Assembly: GCA_013407085.1 (NCBI GenBank) | Contig: JACCGJ010004931.1 | Span: forward strand, 1-64,000 | Direction of reading: 5' to 3' | DNA: 64,000 nt | Source: Atriophallophorus winterbourni | Lineage: Eukaryota > Platyhelminthes > Trematoda > Plagiorchiida > Microphallidae | Shown here: positions 60,410-64,000 of the stretch, one piece after another | How positions within the stretch are numbered: position 1 is the first letter of the stretch | Layout of the letters: each line of letters opens with the position of its first letter | Program-made: the position numbers and the translations under genes | Notes under the pieces: model-generated | The model's input: only the letters and a program-made list of their open reading frames with translations | Told to the model about the DNA's origin: nothing | Database searches by the model: none

Positions 60410-60680
60410 ACCCATGCACATGTGTATAAACACGTGATGGAATAGGTTGGTCGTGTCACTCTTACCCAACAATGATTCACACATTCAAACTTTGTTCACT
60501 AACCAAATATTCATTTGCATGCTTTTCCGTCACAAACTTGCAAAAGCATGCAAATGAATATTTGGTTTCATGGTTATGGGTTTCACCCCATTAAACATGT
60601 GTTTGGACACATGTGATTGAACAGGTTGGTCGTACCAGCCTTATCCAACAGTGGCATACAAGCGCTCCTTGTTTGTTCAC
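60410..60680 (+). repeat. Hammerhead repeat family A, inverted units around a perfect palindrome
   Basis: 60420-60500 and 60568-60680 both read as the reverse complement of the main unit (GTGATTGAACAGGTTGGTCG, CAGTGGCATACAAGC). Between them two unit ends meet head to head, giving 26-bp perfect arms (60501-60526, 60542-60567) with a 15-nt loop. No complete core remains. Confidence 0.8.
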
Positions 60681-61539
60681 TAACGTTTTAATTCTTAGTA
60701 AATTTGGTCAATATTTTGAGTTTAGACAGATACAGATTTAACTTATTATACGACATTAGCAGAAACTATCCAAGTGATTTCACTACTAGGAATGTTTGAG
60801 CAATTGATTAATTAATCCCTGTAAACCTCCAACCAATGCTACTAGTGTTAACCGGAGAGAATACTCAATTCGCGAATCTTTTAGTGTAACATTACCATAT
60901 ACTTGAATTACCCCTGAAGCGATATTCGTTTTATTTTTTTGCTTAAACGTAACGTTGTAAATGAAAACCTCTCTAAGCCTCAAACGATTAACAGGCCGAC
61001 ATGGCAAGTTTTTAATTGGATCGCGTGAAGCACTATACTCAATGTGTGATATGCACCACACGCTACATTCAGCTAAAACAATGGAATACCGAGAGTGAAT
61101 CTGTATTTCGTCTACGAGACATCATCATTTTGCCTGTACATTGATGCTGAATTAACCTGCATATTTCACGAGATTTCCATAAGTTTGATGGTGTTCTCAT
61201 GGATATTAGAATATTAACTTGTAGCTGTTTTGTCTGTTAACTTAAATACATAATATTGTATTCGATACGCGAGTCTCATTATCGATTACGCCCTAGCCAT
61301 GTTGGCATATAATCATTCAACAGGAACAGGAGTGCCCATGGGTCATGCGGCAAATAGAAGAACATACGTTGCTAAAATAAGCGAAAAGTATACGAGAGAG
61401 CACTGAAGCAGTTAATATGAATAAAGTTATAAATAAAGCACGCTCATACAAAACTAAAGTAAATATGTGAAAATTACACGACGCGATTCATCAGAATTGT
61501 GTTTGATAAAAATTAAGTGTCCAGTCTAGCAACTGGTGA

Positions 61540-61765
61540 GTGAAAGTATGTATGAATGAACGAAAGCTTGCATCCAGGCAAAGTACCGTATCGTCGGAGA
61601 CTGTACTTGGACACTGATAGTTTCACTTTTCTAATTTCAAGAAAGATAGGATAGGTAGTGAGACTCCAGCTTGTTCTACATTCATCTCAGCACTGATGCG
61701 TATCAATTTAGGGCGATGCTATCTGCAAAGTACACAATTCCGCATCAGTGCTGATGGAGATGGTA
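61540..61765 (+). repeat. SINE-like family B, diverged copy
   Basis: Keeps CATCCAGGCAAAGTACCGTA, GTAGTGAGACTCCAGC and ATCAATTTAGGGCGATG in the same order as 2566-2795. Confidence 0.6.
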
Positions 61766-61817
61766 GGAGTTAATTCATAATTCCACGAATTCACATTCGA
61801 GGACATAGCGATTCATC

Positions 61818-62090
61818 TCAGTGTACGGGACGAAATTTGACTTGGACGAATTGAAACGAATTCATGAATCGATAAATATCAAACTTCCGACATTCGGTAG
61901 GTTTTAGTAGCTTTGAAAGATTTTCCAGCAAAATCTTGAGAGGCTGAAGTTGCGGTGCGGAGCATTGACGGGCTTCAATTCGTTTGCACAATAAACCAAG
62001 ATCGACAGCATCTGTCGTGGATAAAATCAGAGCATATATGCCGAAAAGTGATATAGAATAGATTAGATTGATGACAACGAACAATATCAT
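61818..62090 (-). CDS. Hypothetical small protein with signal-like N-terminus, weak
   Basis: A 90-codon minus-strand frame from ATG. The first 25-30 residues are hydrophobic (MILFVVINLIYSISLFGIYA), then come three Cys and a Leu-rich helix (LKILLENLSKLLK). No family recognised. It may be chance. Confidence 0.2.
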   Translation of the reverse strand: MILFVVINLIYSISLFGIYALILSTTDAVDLGLLCKRIEARQCSAPQLQPLKILLENLSKLLKPTECRKFDIYRFMNSFQFVQVKFRPVH

Positions 62091-62734
62091 CAAGTTAAAT
62101 TTAAGTTGCACTTAACGAAGCGGATGTTGACAAATTTACACAATTTAGTTATTTATTGGTCAATACTTTAAATGTTGAGAGAATATAGCTCTGTCAAATG
62201 AACTATCCAGACACACAGATTACAAAACATCTCTGTCGAACAGATTTACTGCCTTCAACCAAATGATTAATGTCCAAGTAAACAAAACGCACTGGTAAGC
62301 ATTAAAAATAACTTAACAGCAACGTATTGAGTGGTCTACATCACAAAGGACCACTATCGCCAAAAATAGATCGACCTTGGAAGAAGTAAATGCCAAATGG
62401 GAATCAAAAGCGGAAGCCAATGTTAATCGCACAGCAAATTCACAAGCAGGTGCGTGAACGACGTATTCTGAATCCAACAATTTGGTGCGTAAACATATCG
62501 GAAATGAAAATTGAGTTATGTGCTCTCAGTTTGCGCAAGCTGAGACAAGAGCGCACCAAAGTAATATTGAAATATCTACATATCTCGTAAAGATGATGAG
62601 CGAAAGGTCAAGAGTAAGGATTGCACAATAACCTAAGAGCAATCACCGAATGAATAAATGGATAGAGGTGTACGATTCGCGAGTAAACTGGCCGTGGAAG
62701 ACCAAACACGAACACACGAACTGAGAAAACTTAA

Positions 62735-64000
62735 TTCAATGTTTTTAATTGTAAAAAAGCAACAAACTTAACAATAACCATAGGGTAGTAAAAATTGAAA
62801 TTTAAGTGTATAAAACAAGACAAGGAATTAGATTAAGCATTAAATAAGTGTTCATATTCATGGGTCCGATAATTTTTCGTATTCCTTCGCATTTGGGGTA
62901 TGGAATATTTTGTAAAGTAGGATAAGGTCTGGCTTATTCATCGATAGGGAAATTCGAACAGAATCGGTTGAGCTATTCTTTCTATATAAGGCTTGTTGAG
63001 CGATGATAGATTCGCTGCTTAAGTTCCACATCCTTCTTGAGCCACGGAGACCATCACTGCACACCGTATTCAATGACTGGTGTCATGTATGTATTCATGA
63101 TCCCAAATACACGTTTGGGTAGGACACGTATTGCTTTTTTTAAAGACACTGTTAGTTTGAAGTAAGGTTTTTAAACTGGAGCATATCAGGACACCCAAAT
63201 CTTCGTCTTCCCTGCAATTTTCAAGGACATGGGAACCTATATGGCATGTGAACTCTATTTGATTCCCCACATATATGAGCTTGCATTTGTTGAAGTTAAA
63301 ATGCAGTTTGTTCGTATCAAGATCCTTTTGTAATAGCAGACAGTCTTCTGGACTACGATTGCTGCGCCAAATCTTCATGTCGTCCGCAAATAACGAAATG
63401 TTACATCAAACAATTTCCGGTATTTCATTGACATAAACCAGAAAGAGGATCGGACCAAGGACTGAACCTTGGGAATCTCCGCTAGTTGCTGTAATTGGTT
63501 TTGATGAAGCACCATCAGAACACACCTAGGTAGTGCGATTTGTTAAATAGTCATTTAATCATTTCAACAACTTTCCAGTTATACCAAGCCTTTCAAGCTT
63601 CTGCAGTAGTAGGCTGTGGTTTTACACGATCAAATGCTTTGGAGATATCTAGGTAGCAGGCGTGTTTTGTTTGCTCTTTACCTACCGCTTGTGTCCAACG
63701 ATCCAGCGCTATCATTAAATCAGATAAACAGGAATAATTACGTCTAAATCCATGCTGTTTCCTCGAAAGCAATTGATCATTTTCGAAATGTTTCATTAGA
63801 TCGTCAACAATGACTCGCACAAGTAATTTTGAAATCACACGTAACAGACTAACGGGTCGGTAATTAGAAACATCGGAGCGATTTCCACCTTTATAAATAG
63901 TATAAATTAATCCGCGTTTCCAATCTGTAGGAATCACTCCATTTTCCATTGTGTTTGAACAGGTATGTGAGTGGTTTGTATAGCAAATTCGCACATTGCT
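62735..64000 (-). mobile_element. CR1/jockey-like LINE ORF2, antisense, cut by window edge
   Basis: Minus-strand frames: 63994-63593 has GVIPTDWKRGLIYTIYKGGN, SNYRPVSLLRVISKL, QHGFRRNYSC and ACYLDISKAFDRV. Near 63480 SGDSQGSVLGPILFLVYVNE (an altered PQGSVLGP). 63378-63070 continues RT with LHFNFNKCKLIYVG. 62735-62830 is the 3' UTR shared with 47258-47390. The YADD-like region is lost around 63390-63400 and frames shift, so it is dead. The 5' part lies outside. Confidence 0.85.

Overview
The window is eukaryotic nuclear DNA, most likely from a parasitic flatworm and probably a digenean trematode. The evidence is large-intron, GT-AG spliced genes, an Argonaute that resembles the flatworm-specific (FLAgo) group, a Wnt ligand, and a dense load of RTE, CR1-like, Gypsy, Penelope and piggyBac remnants. 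I cannot fix the species from sequence alone.

Two genes can be rebuilt exon by exon, both on the + strand. (1) An Argonaute gene runs from 2228 to 23533. I see 13 exons with compatible phases, giving about 843 codons through a terminal stop; only the short 5' exon carrying the start codon is missing. The DEDH slicer tetrad and the 5'-phosphate pocket residues are retained. (2) A Wnt ligand gene runs from 44435 to 57521. It has three exons and about 531 residues, with a signal peptide, a long N-terminal extension, the CHGVSGSC acylation motif and the cysteine-rich C-terminus. It looks most like Wnt4. About 21 kb between the genes holds repeats, AT-rich DNA and a few weak small ORFs. The best of these is a possible secreted protein at 25115-25450 on the minus strand.

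The Argonaute introns are full of transposons, nearly all antisense to the gene: a Gypsy protease/RT fragment and an RTE fragment (5.2-6.3 kb), a Penelope-like element with RT and GIY-YIG domains (13.4-15.4 kb), and a piggyBac-like element with both TTAA-flanked ends (16679-18452). Other elements are a pogo/Tigger-like remnant (26060-26918), several RTE 3' ends, a CR1-like element cut by the right edge, and a SINE-like family of about 230 bp.

The most interesting signal is a dispersed repeat family in at least a dozen places (15.8, 16.0, 30.7, 31.7, 33.4, 40.9-41.4, 45.4, 46.2, 47.5-48.1, 49.4, 50.6 and 60.4-60.7 kb). Its minus strand (plus strand for inverted copies) carries a hammerhead ribozyme core: CUGAUGA, a GUGC/GCAC stem II, GAAA, and a GUC cleavage site. 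Stem III is only the self-complementary ACCGGU, so cleavage should need a dimer. Longer copies are head-to-tail units of about 232-236 bp built from successive hairpins; the shortest are hammerhead-only inserts of about 100 bp. This matches the organisation of retrozymes and Penelope-linked hammerheads.
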